Assembly: GCA_002421005.1 (NCBI GenBank)
Contig: DIJC01000005.1
Location: 55,115-119,114, forward strand
Direction of reading: 5' to 3'
From: Enterobacteriaceae bacterium UBA5654
GTDB taxonomy: Bacteria > Pseudomonadota > Gammaproteobacteria > Enterobacterales > Enterobacteriaceae
Length of the DNA: 64,000 nt
The translations under genes and the position numbers were made by a program. Under the pieces are notes generated by a model. That model searched no databases and was not told the DNA's origin. It saw only the letters and a list, made by a program, of their open reading frames with translations. Shown piece after piece: positions 24,403-33,639 of the stretch. Position 1 is the stretch's first letter. Every line of letters starts with the position of its first letter.

Positions 24403-26459
24403 ACCTGCGCGTTGCCGGGCAGCGTCCCCTGCGCGAGGGCAATTAAGAAGGTGAACTCCATGGCGACACCTTCATAGCTCTTAAAACGCCCCGATTTCCC
24501 GCCGTGCCCGGAATCCATATCGGTACAGAGCAGCAGCAGATTTTTATCGGTCTTCAGCTCGCGCAGCCGGGCGACCCATTTGGCAGGCTCCCAGTACTGC
24601 ACCTGCGAGTCGTGCAGGCCGGTGGTTACCAGCAGATGCGGATAGGCTTTAGCTTCAACATTGTCGTAGGGGCTGTAGCTTTTCATGTAGTGATAGTAGG
24701 TTTCATCTTTCGGATTGCCCCATTCTTCAAATTCCCCGGTGGTCAGCGGGATCGACTCGTCCAGCATGGTGGTGACGACATCCACAAACGGCACCTGGGC
24801 GATGACGCCGTGGAACAGATCCGGGCGCAGATTAATTGCCGCGCCCATGAGCATCCCGCCCGCGCTGCCGCCCATGCCGAAGCAATAGCGTGGATCGCCA
24901 TAGGCCTGGGCCAGTAACGCATCGCAGACGTCGAGATAATCAGTGAACGTGTTTTTCTTTTTCAGGAACTTGCCGTCTTCATACCATTGCTGGCCCAGTT
25001 CGCCCCCGCCGCGCACGTGAGCAATAGCAAACACAAAGCCCCGGTCCAGCAGGCTCAGGCGACTGCTGCTGAAATCGGCGTCCATGCTGGAGCCGTAGGA
25101 GCCGTAGCCGTACACCAGCAGCGGATTCTTGCCGCGACGAAAATGCTGACGGTGGTAAACCAGCGACACCGGCACTTCCGTACCGTCGCGGGCGACAATC
25201 CACAGATGCTCACTGCGATACAGGCTGCTGTCAAAACCCGCCACTTCGGTCTGCTTCAGCACCTGGCGCTCGCCGGTGTCCATATCCAGCTCAAAGAGGG
25301 TATCCGGGGTGGTCATGGAAGAATAGCCGTAACGCAGGCGGGAGGTTTCCGGTTCCGGGTTATATGCCAGCCAGGTCACGTAAGCCGGATCGTCGAAGGC
25401 GATACCGGTCACTTCGCGGGTTTTACGGTTGATCTGGCGCAGGCTGGTCAGCCCCCGCTGGCGCTCTTCCACCACCAGCCAGTCGGTAAACAGGGTAAAG
25501 CCTTCCAGCATGATATCTGCCCGCGCCGGGATCAGCACTTCCCACTGCTGTTCATTACGCACATGGCTGCGGTACAGGCCAAAGTTTTTGCCGTCGCGGT
25601 TCGAGCGAATATAAAATTTATGCTGATAGTGATCGACGCTGTATTCGTGATCTTTACGACGCGGCAGGAAAGGCATTGGCTCCGCATCCGCCAGTGCCGC
25701 ATCCAGCAACAGCACCTCGCTGGTGGTGGCGCTGGAAAGGAAAATCACCACGAAATGCTGGGAGGTGGTTTTGTGCAGCCCGACGTAAAAGGTTTCGTCC
25801 CGCTCTTCGTAGATCAGTTCGTCCGCCGCCGAGGAGGTTCCTACCCGGTGCCGCCAGACCTGGTACGGCAACAGCGTAACCGGGTGTTTACGCACGTAGT
25901 ACAGGGTTTGCGAGTCATTACCCCAGACGAAATCTGGCGAGACGTTATCCAGCAGTTCAGGATACCAGTTCCCGCTTTGCAAATTACGCAGGCGCAGCCC
26001 GTACTGACGGCGGGAAAGATAATCTTCCGCCAGCGCCATAATGGTGTTATCCGGCGATACCGCCATCCCACCAAGCGTATAAAACTCACTGTGCGCGGCG
26101 CGTTTGTTAGCGTCGAGAAGCAGCTCCCATTCATCCCATTCCGCCAGCATCACCGACTGGCGCTGATAAATTGCATACTCGCAGCCCGGCTCATAAATAT
26201 GCCGGTAACGATAACCGTTTCTGGTCCAGGGTGCGGAAACTTCCCGCTGCGGAATACGCCCCACGATCTCGGCAAGGATGCGATCCTGGAGATCGTGCTG
26301 GGAAGACATCACCTGATGACCGTAACTGTTTTCCTGCTGGAGATAGTCCAGCACGTCCGGCTGCGAGCGCGTATCGTCCCGCAGCCAGTAGTAGGGATCG
26401 GTGCGCGTATCGTTGTGCAGCGTCATGGTATGAGGAATACGTCTGGCTTTTGGTGGCAT
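24399..26459 (-). CDS. ptrB: Oligopeptidase B (PtrB)
   Basis: A 686-aa S9-family serine peptidase that cleaves after basic residues in oligopeptides. The N-terminal seven-bladed propeller is followed by an alpha/beta-hydrolase domain with GMGGSAGGML (nucleophile Ser) and, near the C-terminus, DSGHGGKSGR (His). Length and sequence match E. coli PtrB. The ATG at 26459 (MPPKARRIPHTMTLHND) fits the family. It is convergent with exoX. No signal peptide is present, so it is cytoplasmic. Confidence 0.95.
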   Translation of the reverse strand: MPPKARRIPHTMTLHNDTRTDPYYWLRDDTRSQPDVLDYLQQENSYGHQVMSSQHDLQDRILAEIVGRIPQREVSAPWTRNGYRYRHIYEPGCEYAIYQRQSVMLAEWDEWELLLDANKRAAHSEFYTLGGMAVSPDNTIMALAEDYLSRRQYGLRLRNLQSGNWYPELLDNVSPDFVWGNDSQTLYYVRKHPVTLLPYQVWRHRVGTSSAADELIYEERDETFYVGLHKTTSQHFVVIFLSSATTSEVLLLDAALADAEPMPFLPRRKDHEYSVDHYQHKFYIRSNRDGKNFGLYRSHVRNEQQWEVLIPARADIMLEGFTLFTDWLVVEERQRGLTSLRQINRKTREVTGIAFDDPAYVTWLAYNPEPETSRLRYGYSSMTTPDTLFELDMDTGERQVLKQTEVAGFDSSLYRSEHLWIVARDGTEVPVSLVYHRQHFRRGKNPLLVYGYGSYGSSMDADFSSSRLSLLDRGFVFAIAHVRGGGELGQQWYEDGKFLKKKNTFTDYLDVCDALLAQAYGDPRYCFGMGGSAGGMLMGAAINLRPDLFHGVIAQVPFVDVVTTMLDESIPLTTGEFEEWGNPKDETYYHYMKSYSPYDNVEAKAYPHLLVTTGLHDSQVQYWEPAKWVARLRELKTDKNLLLLCTDMDSGHGGKSGRFKSYEGVAMEFTFLIALAQGTLPGNAQV

Positions 26460-26546
26460 ATCGCGACTTCTTTTGCTTATGACATCCTATAAGGTTGGCA
26501 AAAGTCGCCAGCGATGCAAGCGAAACGTGATGACTTTCCGCACGAT

Positions 26547-27212
26547 TTACTCAGGAAGCGCCTGTTTTTGCTGCTTTAGATCCTGCTCGACGCCATCGCG
26601 AACATCCTGCGGAATTTTTAATGCGTCGCCGAGGGCGCTAAGGTAGCTACGTTCCATAAAGTGATCGACGTCAATCGCTGCGCAGCTGAGGAAATAAAGC
26701 TCCAGCGCTTCTTCCTCATTACGCACGCCCTCTGCCAGCCGCTGCGGGTCGAGAGGCTGTTCGATGGCCTGCGCCACCAGCGCTCTGCCCTGCTCTTCCA
26801 CGCCCGCTTCGCGCAGTTGCTGCTCAATGGCAGCGCGTTCGCGATCGTCGATATGCCCATCGCTTTTGGCGGCGAAGACCAGCGCCAGAATCAGCCGTTC
26901 GGTACGTTGATCCAGCGGCGTCTGCTGCTGACCAAACTGCGGCTCACCCTGATGCGCCTGACGAATTTTATCTTTGTATTTGTTCCATAGCACGGTGCCT
27001 GCCACCGCGCCACCGCCAGCCAGCAGCGCGCCGGTGCCGTATTTTGAGAGCAGTTTACGCGAGGATTTATTGGCGACCAGCAGACCCGCCAGTCCACCGA
27101 GCGCGCCGGGCGAGAGCAGTTTACTTAGCCCCTGCCCGTGCGAAGCGCCGGAAGAGGCAGATGCGCCTTTTTGCGCCAGAAGAGACTGCAATTGATTAAG
27201 CCAGCTTGCCAT
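26547..27212 (-). CDS. yebE: YebE, DUF533/TerB-like envelope-stress protein
   Basis: A 221-aa protein matching E. coli YebE (219 aa). A glycine/alanine-rich hydrophobic segment (about 60-77, GTGALLAGGGAVAGTVLW) may be a membrane hairpin. The C-terminal half (about 105-210) is a TerB-like helical domain with acidic AKSDGHIDDRERA and CAAIDVDH. Biochemical function unknown. In E. coli yebE is strongly activated by CpxR. A GTAAA-N7-GTAAG repeat at 27238-27254, about 25-40 bases upstream, is a weak CpxR-like candidate. Confidence 0.9.
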   Translation of the reverse strand: MASWLNQLQSLLAQKGASASSGASHGQGLSKLLSPGALGGLAGLLVANKSSRKLLSKYGTGALLAGGGAVAGTVLWNKYKDKIRQAHQGEPQFGQQQTPLDQRTERLILALVFAAKSDGHIDDRERAAIEQQLREAGVEEQGRALVAQAIEQPLDPQRLAEGVRNEEEALELYFLSCAAIDVDHFMERSYLSALGDALKIPQDVRDGVEQDLKQQKQALPE

Positions 27213-27308
27213 AGAGATGTACCCTCACTCTGATAATGTAAAAAACAGAGTAAGCGAGGGGACGTCAGAAAGTGTCAAAACGGCAAAAGGTGCGCAAAGT
27301 ATTGCCGC

Positions 27309-27668
27309 TTATTGTTGCTGATAGCTGGCGCTGCCCGCCGCGCAGTCAACCTGAACGAGGTAACGAATATCGGCGCTTTTGCCGCGCACGGTCAACGGTA
27401 CTTTCCATTTCCCTTTGTTGCCAACCACTTCGTTGCTGTCCACCCAGACCACCGGGTCGGCCTGACCGATTTTCTGTCGGTCTTCCGCCCAGCGCACGAT
27501 GCGGTTTTGCTGATAGTCACGTTTAACGCTCGCCGCAATACCGTCAGCGTCAAGCTTCAGGCAATGGGGAAATTTGACCGTTTTCGAATGCGGATCCTGA
27601 CTGACAGCCTGTACCGATGCGCTACCCGCCAGCAGCAATAAACAGAAAAGCGCTCCTGTTTTGTTCAT
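27309..27668 (-). CDS. yebF: YebF, secreted small protein
   Basis: A 119-aa protein with a signal peptide (MNKTGALFCLLLLAGSASVQ) and a mature domain with a cysteine pair (FPHCLKLD and VQVDCAAG), matching E. coli YebF (118 aa), which reaches the culture medium through the outer membrane (established). The central VKRDYQQNRIVRWAEDRQKI is highly conserved. Seven further upstream codons are open, but the Met at 27668 has AAGGAG 6 bases upstream; the Met just before it is an alternative. It lies between yebE and yebG, all on the same strand. Confidence 0.9.
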   Translation of the reverse strand: MNKTGALFCLLLLAGSASVQAVSQDPHSKTVKFPHCLKLDADGIAASVKRDYQQNRIVRWAEDRQKIGQADPVVWVDSNEVVGNKGKWKVPLTVRGKSADIRYLVQVDCAAGSASYQQQ

Positions 27669-27747
27669 CATGTTCTCCTTATTACCCAACGCTTAACGTG
27701 GGTTTCAGAAAAAGCATGGTACAAAACGGCAGGAGCGCAAGTGACGG

Positions 27748-28035
27748 TCAGGCGGCTTTGGTGCGCTTCGCGGGCGCGTCGTCCGCCACGGCTTTCGGCG
27801 AAGGCATTTTTCCAGCCTTCAGCACATTACCCAAAACGTCTTTTTGCTCGGCGATCCACATTGCCATGGCTTCGCGCTGCTCGTCGTCCAGCGCAACCGG
27901 AGACTGACCCAGCCACGTACCCAGCACTTCCGCCAGATCGAGCATTTTGTCGTAAGCATCGGCTTCCTTTTTGCTGGCAAAAGACATTTTTTCCTCACCT
28001 TCACGGATCACAACGTATTTAACTTCAACCGCCAT
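27748..28035 (-). CDS. yebG: YebG, DNA-damage-inducible protein
   Basis: A 95-aa SOS-regulon protein matching E. coli YebG (96 aa): MAVEVKYVVIREGEEKMSFA, helical middle, Lys/Ala-rich tail. Its biochemical role is unknown. The frame is open 20 codons upstream across the LexA box, but the Met at 28035 is the known start. A LexA operator lies 16-35 bases before it, overlapping the promoter, so induction by DNA damage is well supported. Confidence 0.93.
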   Translation of the reverse strand: MAVEVKYVVIREGEEKMSFASKKEADAYDKMLDLAEVLGTWLGQSPVALDDEQREAMAMWIAEQKDVLGNVLKAGKMPSPKAVADDAPAKRTKAA

Positions 28036-28050
28036 TTTGCAGCCCCATAT

Positions 28051-28070
28051 CACTGTAATTTTATACAGTA
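28051..28070 (-). promoter_or_regulatory. LexA (SOS) box of yebG
   Basis: CTGT-AATTTTAT-ACAG has the exact CTGT-N8-ACAG LexA core with an AT-rich spacer, and lies immediately upstream of yebG. Confidence 0.93.
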
Positions 28071-28123
28071 TATCACTGCGATTTACCGAAATCAAACTTC
28101 AGTAATCACGTCAGCAAAGACAG

Positions 28124-28139
28124 GCGCAAACGTTTTCGT
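28124..28139 (+). promoter_or_regulatory. PurR operator of purT, next to a TATACT -10
   Basis: GCGCAAACGTTTTCGT matches the PurR consensus (ANGCAANCGNTTNCNT) at every specified position except the first A. It lies directly before TATACT at 28141-28146, where repressor would block the promoter. PurR control of purT is established in E. coli. Confidence 0.88.
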
Positions 28140-28175
28140 TTATACTGCGCGCAGGTGATCTGAAGGGAAAATGTG

Positions 28176-29354
28176 ATGATTGTATTAGGTACTGCGCTGC
28201 GTCCGGCAGCAACCCGCGTGATGCTGTTAGGCTCCGGCGAACTGGGCAAAGAGGTCGCGATTGAATGCCAGCGGCTGGGGCTGGAGGTGATCGCCGTTGA
28301 CCGCTACGCCGACGCCCCGGCGATGCACGTCGCCCATCGCGCGCACGTTATCAACATGCTTGACGGTCAGGCGCTAAAAGCCCTGGTGGCAGCGGAAAAG
28401 CCGGATTATATCGTGCCGGAAATTGAAGCCATTGCGACCGATATGCTGCTGGAACTTGAACAGGCCGGGCAAAAAGTGGTGCCCTGCGCCAGAGCCACAC
28501 AACTGACGATGAACCGCGAAGGCATTCGTCGTCTGGCGGCGGAGACCCTGAAACTGCCCACCTCCCCATACCGCTTCGCGGATAGCGAAGAAAGCTTTCG
28601 CCAGGCTGTCGCCGCCATCGGCCTGCCCTGCATTGTGAAGCCGGTGATGAGTTCCTCCGGTAAAGGGCAGAGTTTTATCCGCCGGGAAGAGCAGCTTGGG
28701 GACGCCTGGCAGTACGCCCAGCAGGGTGGACGTGCGGGCGCGGGCCGGGTGATCGTCGAAGGGGTGGTGAATTTTGATTTTGAAATTACCCTGCTGACCG
28801 TCAGCGCCGCCGACGGCGTGCATTTCTGTGCGCCGGTAGGTCATCGTCAGGAGGATGGCGACTATCGCGAATCATGGCAGCCGCAGCAGATGAGTGCGCT
28901 GGCGCTGGAGCGCGCGCAGACGATTGCGCGTGAGGTGGTGCTGGCGCTTGGCGGTTACGGGCTTTTCGGCGTGGAGCTGTTCATTTGTGGCGATGACGTG
29001 GTCTTCAGTGAAGTTTCACCGCGTCCGCATGACACCGGCATGGTCACGCTGATTTCTCAGGATCTGTCAGAGTTTGCTCTCCACGTGCGCGCGTTTCTCG
29101 GTCTGCCGGTTGGCGCTATTCGCCGGTACGGTCCGGCGGCTTCGGCGGCCATCCTGCCGCAGTTGACCAGCCAGAACGTAACGTTCAGTCATATTGAGGC
29201 CGCAACGGGTGCCGGGTTACAGGTGCGTTTATTTGGCAAGCCGGAAATCGACGGCACGCGGCGGTTGGGCGTCACATTAGCCACGGGTGATAGCGTGGAA
29301 CATGCCGTGCAGCGGGCGAAAGAAGCTGCGGCCAGCATTAAGGTTTCTGGATAA
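28176..29354 (+). CDS. purT: Formate-dependent GAR transformylase PurT
   Basis: A 392-aa ATP-grasp ligase that makes formyl-GAR from GAR, formate and ATP, a folate-independent route for the third step of purine synthesis. Visible features are the N-terminal nucleotide-binding fold (VMLLGSGELGKEVAIECQRL), VKPVMSSSGKGQSF (ATP-grasp loop) and EVSPRPHDTGMVTL (metal site). GTG at 28173 is also possible, but ATG at 28176 gives the E. coli length and better spacing to GAAGGG. A PurR box sits over the promoter. Confidence 0.96.
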   Translation: MIVLGTALRPAATRVMLLGSGELGKEVAIECQRLGLEVIAVDRYADAPAMHVAHRAHVINMLDGQALKALVAAEKPDYIVPEIEAIATDMLLELEQAGQKVVPCARATQLTMNREGIRRLAAETLKLPTSPYRFADSEESFRQAVAAIGLPCIVKPVMSSSGKGQSFIRREEQLGDAWQYAQQGGRAGAGRVIVEGVVNFDFEITLLTVSAADGVHFCAPVGHRQEDGDYRESWQPQQMSALALERAQTIAREVVLALGGYGLFGVELFICGDDVVFSEVSPRPHDTGMVTLISQDLSEFALHVRAFLGLPVGAIRRYGPAASAAILPQLTSQNVTFSHIEAATGAGLQVRLFGKPEIDGTRRLGVTLATGDSVEHAVQRAKEAAASIKVSG

Positions 29355-29388
29355 AAAAAGCCCGGTAGCGATCTGCGCTTACCGGGCT
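29353..29388 (-). terminator. Terminator of edd-eda (with symmetrical stem also after purT)
   Basis: AGCCCGGTA and TACCGGGCT form a 9-bp stem, with a seven-T run on the minus strand. It lies between the convergent purT and eda stops and overlaps the purT stop codon. Confidence 0.92.
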
Positions 29389-29405
29389 CTATTCCTGCCG
29401 TTCAG

Positions 29406-30047
29406 TTACTGCTGCGCACCCGCCACCGCTTCACGTGCCAGCGTGGTGATACGATCGTAGTCTCCGGCTTCCAGCGCATCCGCCGGAACCAGCCAGGAGC
29501 CGCCAATACACAGCACGCTTTTCAGCGCCAGGTAATCACGGTAGTTCGCCGGAGAAATGCCGCCGGTCGGGCAGAAACGCACCTGCGAGAATGGACCGGC
29601 AATCGCCTGTAATGCTTTGGTCCCGCCGTTCGCTTCCGCCGGGAAGAATTTAAATTCTTTCAGACCGTAGTCCAGCCCCAGCATCAGTTCAGACACGGTG
29701 CTGATGCCTGGGATCAGCGGGATCGTGCCTGCGGTTGCCGCTTTCAGCAGCGGCTCGGTCAGGCCAGGGCTGATAGCAAACTGCGCGCCCGCTTCGGTTA
29801 CTTCCGCCAATTGCTGCGCATTCAGCACCGTACCGGCACCAATAATCGCTTCCGGCACTTCTTTGGCGATGGCGCGGATAGCATCCATCGCACAGGCGGT
29901 GCGCAGCGTCACTTCCAGCACGCGTACGCCGCCAGCAACCAGCGCTTTCGCCATCGGGACGGCGTGTTCCAGTTTGTTCACCACGATAACCGGTACAACC
30001 GGGCCAGTGGTCAGGATTGCTTCTGCACTTGTTTTCCAGTTTTTCAT
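29406..30047 (-). CDS. eda: KDPG/KHG aldolase Eda
   Basis: A 213-aa class I aldolase that splits 2-keto-3-deoxy-6-phosphogluconate into pyruvate and glyceraldehyde-3-phosphate, the last step of the Entner-Doudoroff pathway. The Schiff-base lysine lies in LKEFKFFPAEANGG (near residue 133), with the phosphate-binding GPFSQVRFCPTGGI loop after it. It follows edd by 39 bases in the same direction. It also receives KDPG from hexuronate and pectin breakdown, linking it to the GH105/transporter locus and kdgR in this window. Confidence 0.97.
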   Translation of the reverse strand: MKNWKTSAEAILTTGPVVPVIVVNKLEHAVPMAKALVAGGVRVLEVTLRTACAMDAIRAIAKEVPEAIIGAGTVLNAQQLAEVTEAGAQFAISPGLTEPLLKAATAGTIPLIPGISTVSELMLGLDYGLKEFKFFPAEANGGTKALQAIAGPFSQVRFCPTGGISPANYRDYLALKSVLCIGGSWLVPADALEAGDYDRITTLAREAVAGAQQ

Positions 30048-30086
30048 CAGAGTTTTTTCTCTCGCCAGATCTACAAATTTGTCATC

Positions 30087-31898
30087 TTAAAAAGTGATGC
30101 AGGTTGCGCCCTGCTCAGCACCAGAAAGCTTTTCACGCAGTGCGCCAAACAGTTCACGTCCCGTGCCCACGCGCATGGCGCTCAGATCGGGGATATGCGG
30201 CTGTCGGGCGGCAAGTTCCTTTTCATCCACCAGCAGCGTTAACTCGCCCGTCTGCCCGTTGACGCGAATGATGTCACCATCGCACACTTTTGCCAGCAGC
30301 CCGCCGTCATACGCTTCCGGCGTCACATGGATCGCCGACGGTACTTTGCCTGATGCGCCGGAAAGTCGTCCGTCAGTCACCAACGCAATTTTGAAACAGC
30401 GGTCCAATAATACACCAAGTGGCGGCATAAGTTTATGTAATTCTGGCATCCCGTTCGCTTTTGGCCCCTGATGACGGACCACCACCACGCAATCCCGGTC
30501 AAGCAGCCCGGCTTCAAAGGCGGGCAGCACGTCGTGCTGGCTTTCAAAAACCACCGCAGGCGCTTCGATAACCTGATTTTCCACTGGTACGGCGGAGGTT
30601 TTCATCACCGCCCGGCCCAGATTGCCGCTCAGCACTTTGGTGCCGCCGTGCCGGGAGAACGGTTTATCCATCGACGCGATAATGCTGCTGTCCAGCGAGG
30701 CTTCCGCCCCGTCGCGCCATTCCAGCTCGCCGTTGTTCAGCCACGGCTCAAGGGTGTAACGCGACAGCCCAAAGCCTGCGACGGTGTTAACGTCTTCGTG
30801 CAGCAGGCCGCCTTTCAGCAACTCGCGCACCAGCACCGGTACGCCGCCCGCTGCCTGGAAGTGGTTGATATCCGCCGGGCCGTTGGGATACAGACGCGCC
30901 ATCAGCGGCACGATGTCTGAGAGATCGGAGAAGTCATCCCAGTTAATCAGGATCCCCGCCGCGCGCGCCATCGCCACCAGGTGCATGGTGTGGTTGGTCG
31001 AGCCGCCGGTAGCCAGCAGCGCCACGATACCGTTGACCACCACTTTTTCGTCGATCATTTTGCCAAGCGGCATCCACTCGGTGCCGTTACTGGTCAGACG
31101 CGTCACCTGACGTGCGGCAGCGGCGGTTAACGCTTCGCGCAGCGGCGCATCCGGCTGAACAAAAGAGGAGCCGGGCAACTGCATCCCCATAAATTCAATC
31201 ACCATCTGATTGGTGTTAGCGGTACCGTAAAAGGTACAGGTGCCGGGAGCGTGATAGGACGCCGCCTCCGATTCCAGCAGTGCCATACGGTCCACTTTGC
31301 CTTCGGCATACAGTTGGCGAATGCGCACTTTTTCTTTATTTGGCAGTCCGCTGGACATTGGACCTGACGGCACAAAAACGGACGGCAAATGGCCGAAGGA
31401 AAGCGCTGCCATCGCCAGTCCGGGGACGATTTTGTCGCAGACGCCAAGCCACAGCGCGCCGTCAAACATATTGTGCGAAAGTCCCACCGCCGCAGACATG
31501 GCGATGATTTCGCGGCTTAACAGCGACAGCTCCATGCCGTCCTGCCCCTGCGTGACACCGTCACACATTGCCGGAACCCCGCCTGCTACCTGCCCCACGG
31601 CATTGGCCTGATGCAGCGCTTTACGGATGATCTCTGGATAATGTTCGTAGGGCTGATGGGCAGAGAGCATGTCGTTATAAGAGGTAATAATCGCAATATT
31701 ATTGCGCAGCATACTTTTTAAGGACGCTTTGTCATCCGGCTGGCAGGCGGCAAAGCCGTGCGCCAGATTGCCGCAGGCAAGCGTGGAGCGGTGAACGGTG
31801 CTGCTTTTGGCGGACTCAATACGGGCGAGGTAAGCGGTCCGGGTTTCACGCGAACGTTCAACAATGCGTTTTGTTACCCGTAACAAATCAGGATTCAT
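30087..31898 (-). CDS. edd: Phosphogluconate dehydratase Edd
   Basis: A 603-aa IlvD/Edd-family [4Fe-4S] dehydratase that converts 6-phosphogluconate to KDPG, the first committed Entner-Doudoroff step. Family cysteines appear in LACGNLAHGF, AMCDGVTQGQDGM and APGTCTFYGTANTN. The start MNPDLLRVTKRIVERSRE is the known one, with AAGGAG directly upstream. A GntR-type palindrome is written into codons 5-10. It precedes eda and follows zwf, but the strong zwf terminator and its own upstream region imply a separate promoter, as in E. coli. Confidence 0.97.
   Translation of the reverse strand: MNPDLLRVTKRIVERSRETRTAYLARIESAKSSTVHRSTLACGNLAHGFAACQPDDKASLKSMLRNNIAIITSYNDMLSAHQPYEHYPEIIRKALHQANAVGQVAGGVPAMCDGVTQGQDGMELSLLSREIIAMSAAVGLSHNMFDGALWLGVCDKIVPGLAMAALSFGHLPSVFVPSGPMSSGLPNKEKVRIRQLYAEGKVDRMALLESEAASYHAPGTCTFYGTANTNQMVIEFMGMQLPGSSFVQPDAPLREALTAAAARQVTRLTSNGTEWMPLGKMIDEKVVVNGIVALLATGGSTNHTMHLVAMARAAGILINWDDFSDLSDIVPLMARLYPNGPADINHFQAAGGVPVLVRELLKGGLLHEDVNTVAGFGLSRYTLEPWLNNGELEWRDGAEASLDSSIIASMDKPFSRHGGTKVLSGNLGRAVMKTSAVPVENQVIEAPAVVFESQHDVLPAFEAGLLDRDCVVVVRHQGPKANGMPELHKLMPPLGVLLDRCFKIALVTDGRLSGASGKVPSAIHVTPEAYDGGLLAKVCDGDIIRVNGQTGELTLLVDEKELAARQPHIPDLSAMRVGTGRELFGALREKLSGAEQGATCITF
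31871..31886. promoter_or_regulatory. GntR-type operator inside the start of edd
   Basis: TTGTTAC-CC-GTAACAA is a perfect 7-2-7 palindrome with the GTTACC-GTAAC core of GntR operators. It lies within edd codons 5-10 (LLRVTK). GntR repression of edd by gluconate-responsive GntR is known; use of this exact site is inferred. Confidence 0.7.
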
Positions 31899-32016
31899 AA
31901 AAGCTCCTTAACGTTAATTTTGTTCGCTGCGTGTGAACGCGGATTATCGCCAGCTAAAAACAGCGTATCGGCAGGGTTTACGCAGCCAAGAGGTAAGATA
32001 CTGACGCTAGTGTAAT

Positions 32017-32049
32017 AAAAAAAGCCCTGCGGGGAAATCCACGCAGGGC
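32017..32049 (-). terminator. Terminator of zwf
   Basis: On the minus strand CGCAGGGC/GCCCTGCG-type 8-bp stem (32042-32049 with 32024-32031) is followed by seven T. It separates zwf from the edd promoter. Confidence 0.9.
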
Positions 32050-32088
32050 GTAAATTGCAGAAAATAACACGACAATCTGTGTTAGATC

Positions 32089-32104
32089 ATGTTACCGGTA
32101 AAAC
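32089..32104. promoter_or_regulatory. Second GntR-type operator upstream of edd
   Basis: ATGTTACCGGTAAAAC contains the TTACCGGTAA palindrome of GntR boxes. It stands about 190 bp upstream of edd, between the zwf stop and the zwf terminator, and about 218 bp from the intragenic site. Confidence 0.6.
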
Positions 32105-32116
32105 AACCCATTCGGA

Positions 32117-33592
32117 TTACTCAAACTCGTTCCACGAACGGCCGTCGCGGGTGATCATTGCCACCGACGCCACTGGCCCCCAGGTGCCTGCCTGATAAGG
32201 CTTCGGCGCGTCCTGATCGGCAGCCCAGGCCTCAGTAATGGAATCGACCCATTTCCAGGCTTCCTCAACCTCATCGCGGCGCACAAACAGCGCCTGAATG
32301 CCGCGCATGGTTTCCAGCAGCAGACGCTCGTAGGCATCGGCCAGGTGCGTCTCATTGAAGGTTTCCGAGTAGCTCAGGTCCAGCTTAGTGGTTTGCAGAT
32401 TGTGCTTGTGATCCAGCCCCGGCACTTTATTAAGGATCTGGATATCCACGCCCTCATCCGGCTGTAAACGAATGGTCAGCTTGTTCTGCGGCAGCTCCTG
32501 CCAGGACTCTTTAAACAGATTCAGCTCCGGGTTTTTGAAGTACACCACGACTTCCGAGCACTTGGTCGGCAAACGCTTGCCGGTGCGCAGGTAGAAAGGC
32601 ACGCCCGCCCAGCGCCAGTTATCGAGATCGACGCGGATCGCCACGAAAGTCTCGGTATTGCTGGATTTATTTGCGCCCTCTTCTTCCAGATAGCCCGGCA
32701 CTTTCTTGCCCTGGGCAAACCCGGCGGTGTACTGACCGCGCACGGTTTTTTCGCGCACGTTGGTGCGGTTAATGCGGCGCAGGGATTTCAGCACTTTTAC
32801 TTTTTCGTCGCGAATGTTATCGGCGCTCAGATCGGCAGGCGGCGACATCGCAATCATGCAGAGAATTTGCAGCAGGTGGTTCTGGATCATATCGCGCATC
32901 TGGCCTGCCTGGTCAAAATAGCCCCAGCGCCCTTCAATGCCCACCTCTTCCGCCACGGTAATTTCCACGTGATCGATGGTGCGATTATCCCAGTTATTGA
33001 CGAACAGCGAGTTGGCGAAACGCAGCGCCAGCAGGTTGAGTACCGTTTCTTTACCCAGATAATGGTCGATGCGGTACACCTGACACTCTTCAAAATACTC
33101 GCCCACCTGATCGTTGATTTCACGCGACGTGTCCAGCGAGGTGCCGAGCGGTTTTTCCATCACCACCCGCGCGGGCTTGGCGTTCAGTTTGGCCTTGCCG
33201 AGACCTTTACAGATAGCGCCGAAGGTATCCGGCGGCATGGCAAAGTAGTTAATCGTGACGCGATTTTCCTGGTCCAGCATTTTACCCAGTCGGGAAAAAG
33301 CGGCGGTATCGTTCACGTCGAGGGTACAAAAATCCAGACGCGCGCTGAGCTTATCCCACAAACCTTCATCAATTTTTTCCTTCATGAAAGTTTCAAGCGC
33401 CTCGCGAACCACTTTGGTATAGGCATTTTTATCCCAGTCTGCGCGACCGACGCCCAGAATGCGGGTGTCATCATGGATCTGACCGGCTTTCTCAAGCTGG
33501 TACAGGGAAGGCAGTAGCTTACGCCGTGCCAGGTCACCTTTTGCACCGAATATGACCAAATCACATGCGTGAGCCGTTTGCGTTACCGCCAT
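32117..33592 (-). CDS. zwf: Glucose-6-phosphate 1-dehydrogenase Zwf
   Basis: A 491-aa NADP-dependent enzyme that oxidises glucose-6-phosphate to 6-phosphogluconolactone, feeding both the pentose-phosphate and Entner-Doudoroff routes. Visible are the nucleotide-binding start (CDLVIFGAKGDLARRKLLPS), the active-site signature YRIDHYLGKETV and the KPLGTSLD substrate loop. Length equals E. coli Zwf. GAGGAG lies 6 bases before the ATG. A perfect HexR-type palindrome lies 48-62 bases upstream, and the hexR gene is divergent next door. Confidence 0.97.
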   Translation of the reverse strand: MAVTQTAHACDLVIFGAKGDLARRKLLPSLYQLEKAGQIHDDTRILGVGRADWDKNAYTKVVREALETFMKEKIDEGLWDKLSARLDFCTLDVNDTAAFSRLGKMLDQENRVTINYFAMPPDTFGAICKGLGKAKLNAKPARVVMEKPLGTSLDTSREINDQVGEYFEECQVYRIDHYLGKETVLNLLALRFANSLFVNNWDNRTIDHVEITVAEEVGIEGRWGYFDQAGQMRDMIQNHLLQILCMIAMSPPADLSADNIRDEKVKVLKSLRRINRTNVREKTVRGQYTAGFAQGKKVPGYLEEEGANKSSNTETFVAIRVDLDNWRWAGVPFYLRTGKRLPTKCSEVVVYFKNPELNLFKESWQELPQNKLTIRLQPDEGVDIQILNKVPGLDHKHNLQTTKLDLSYSETFNETHLADAYERLLLETMRGIQALFVRRDEVEEAWKWVDSITEAWAADQDAPKPYQAGTWGPVASVAMITRDGRSWNEFE

Positions 33593-33639
33593 GTCATTCT
33601 CCTCAATTGAATATCCTGGTACTTGTGCCAGGCTATATT

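Noticed and set aside
24987..26492. 501-codon plus-strand frame opposite ptrB
   Set aside because: Complete overlap with a clearly real oligopeptidase gene; no start signal and no recognisable domain.
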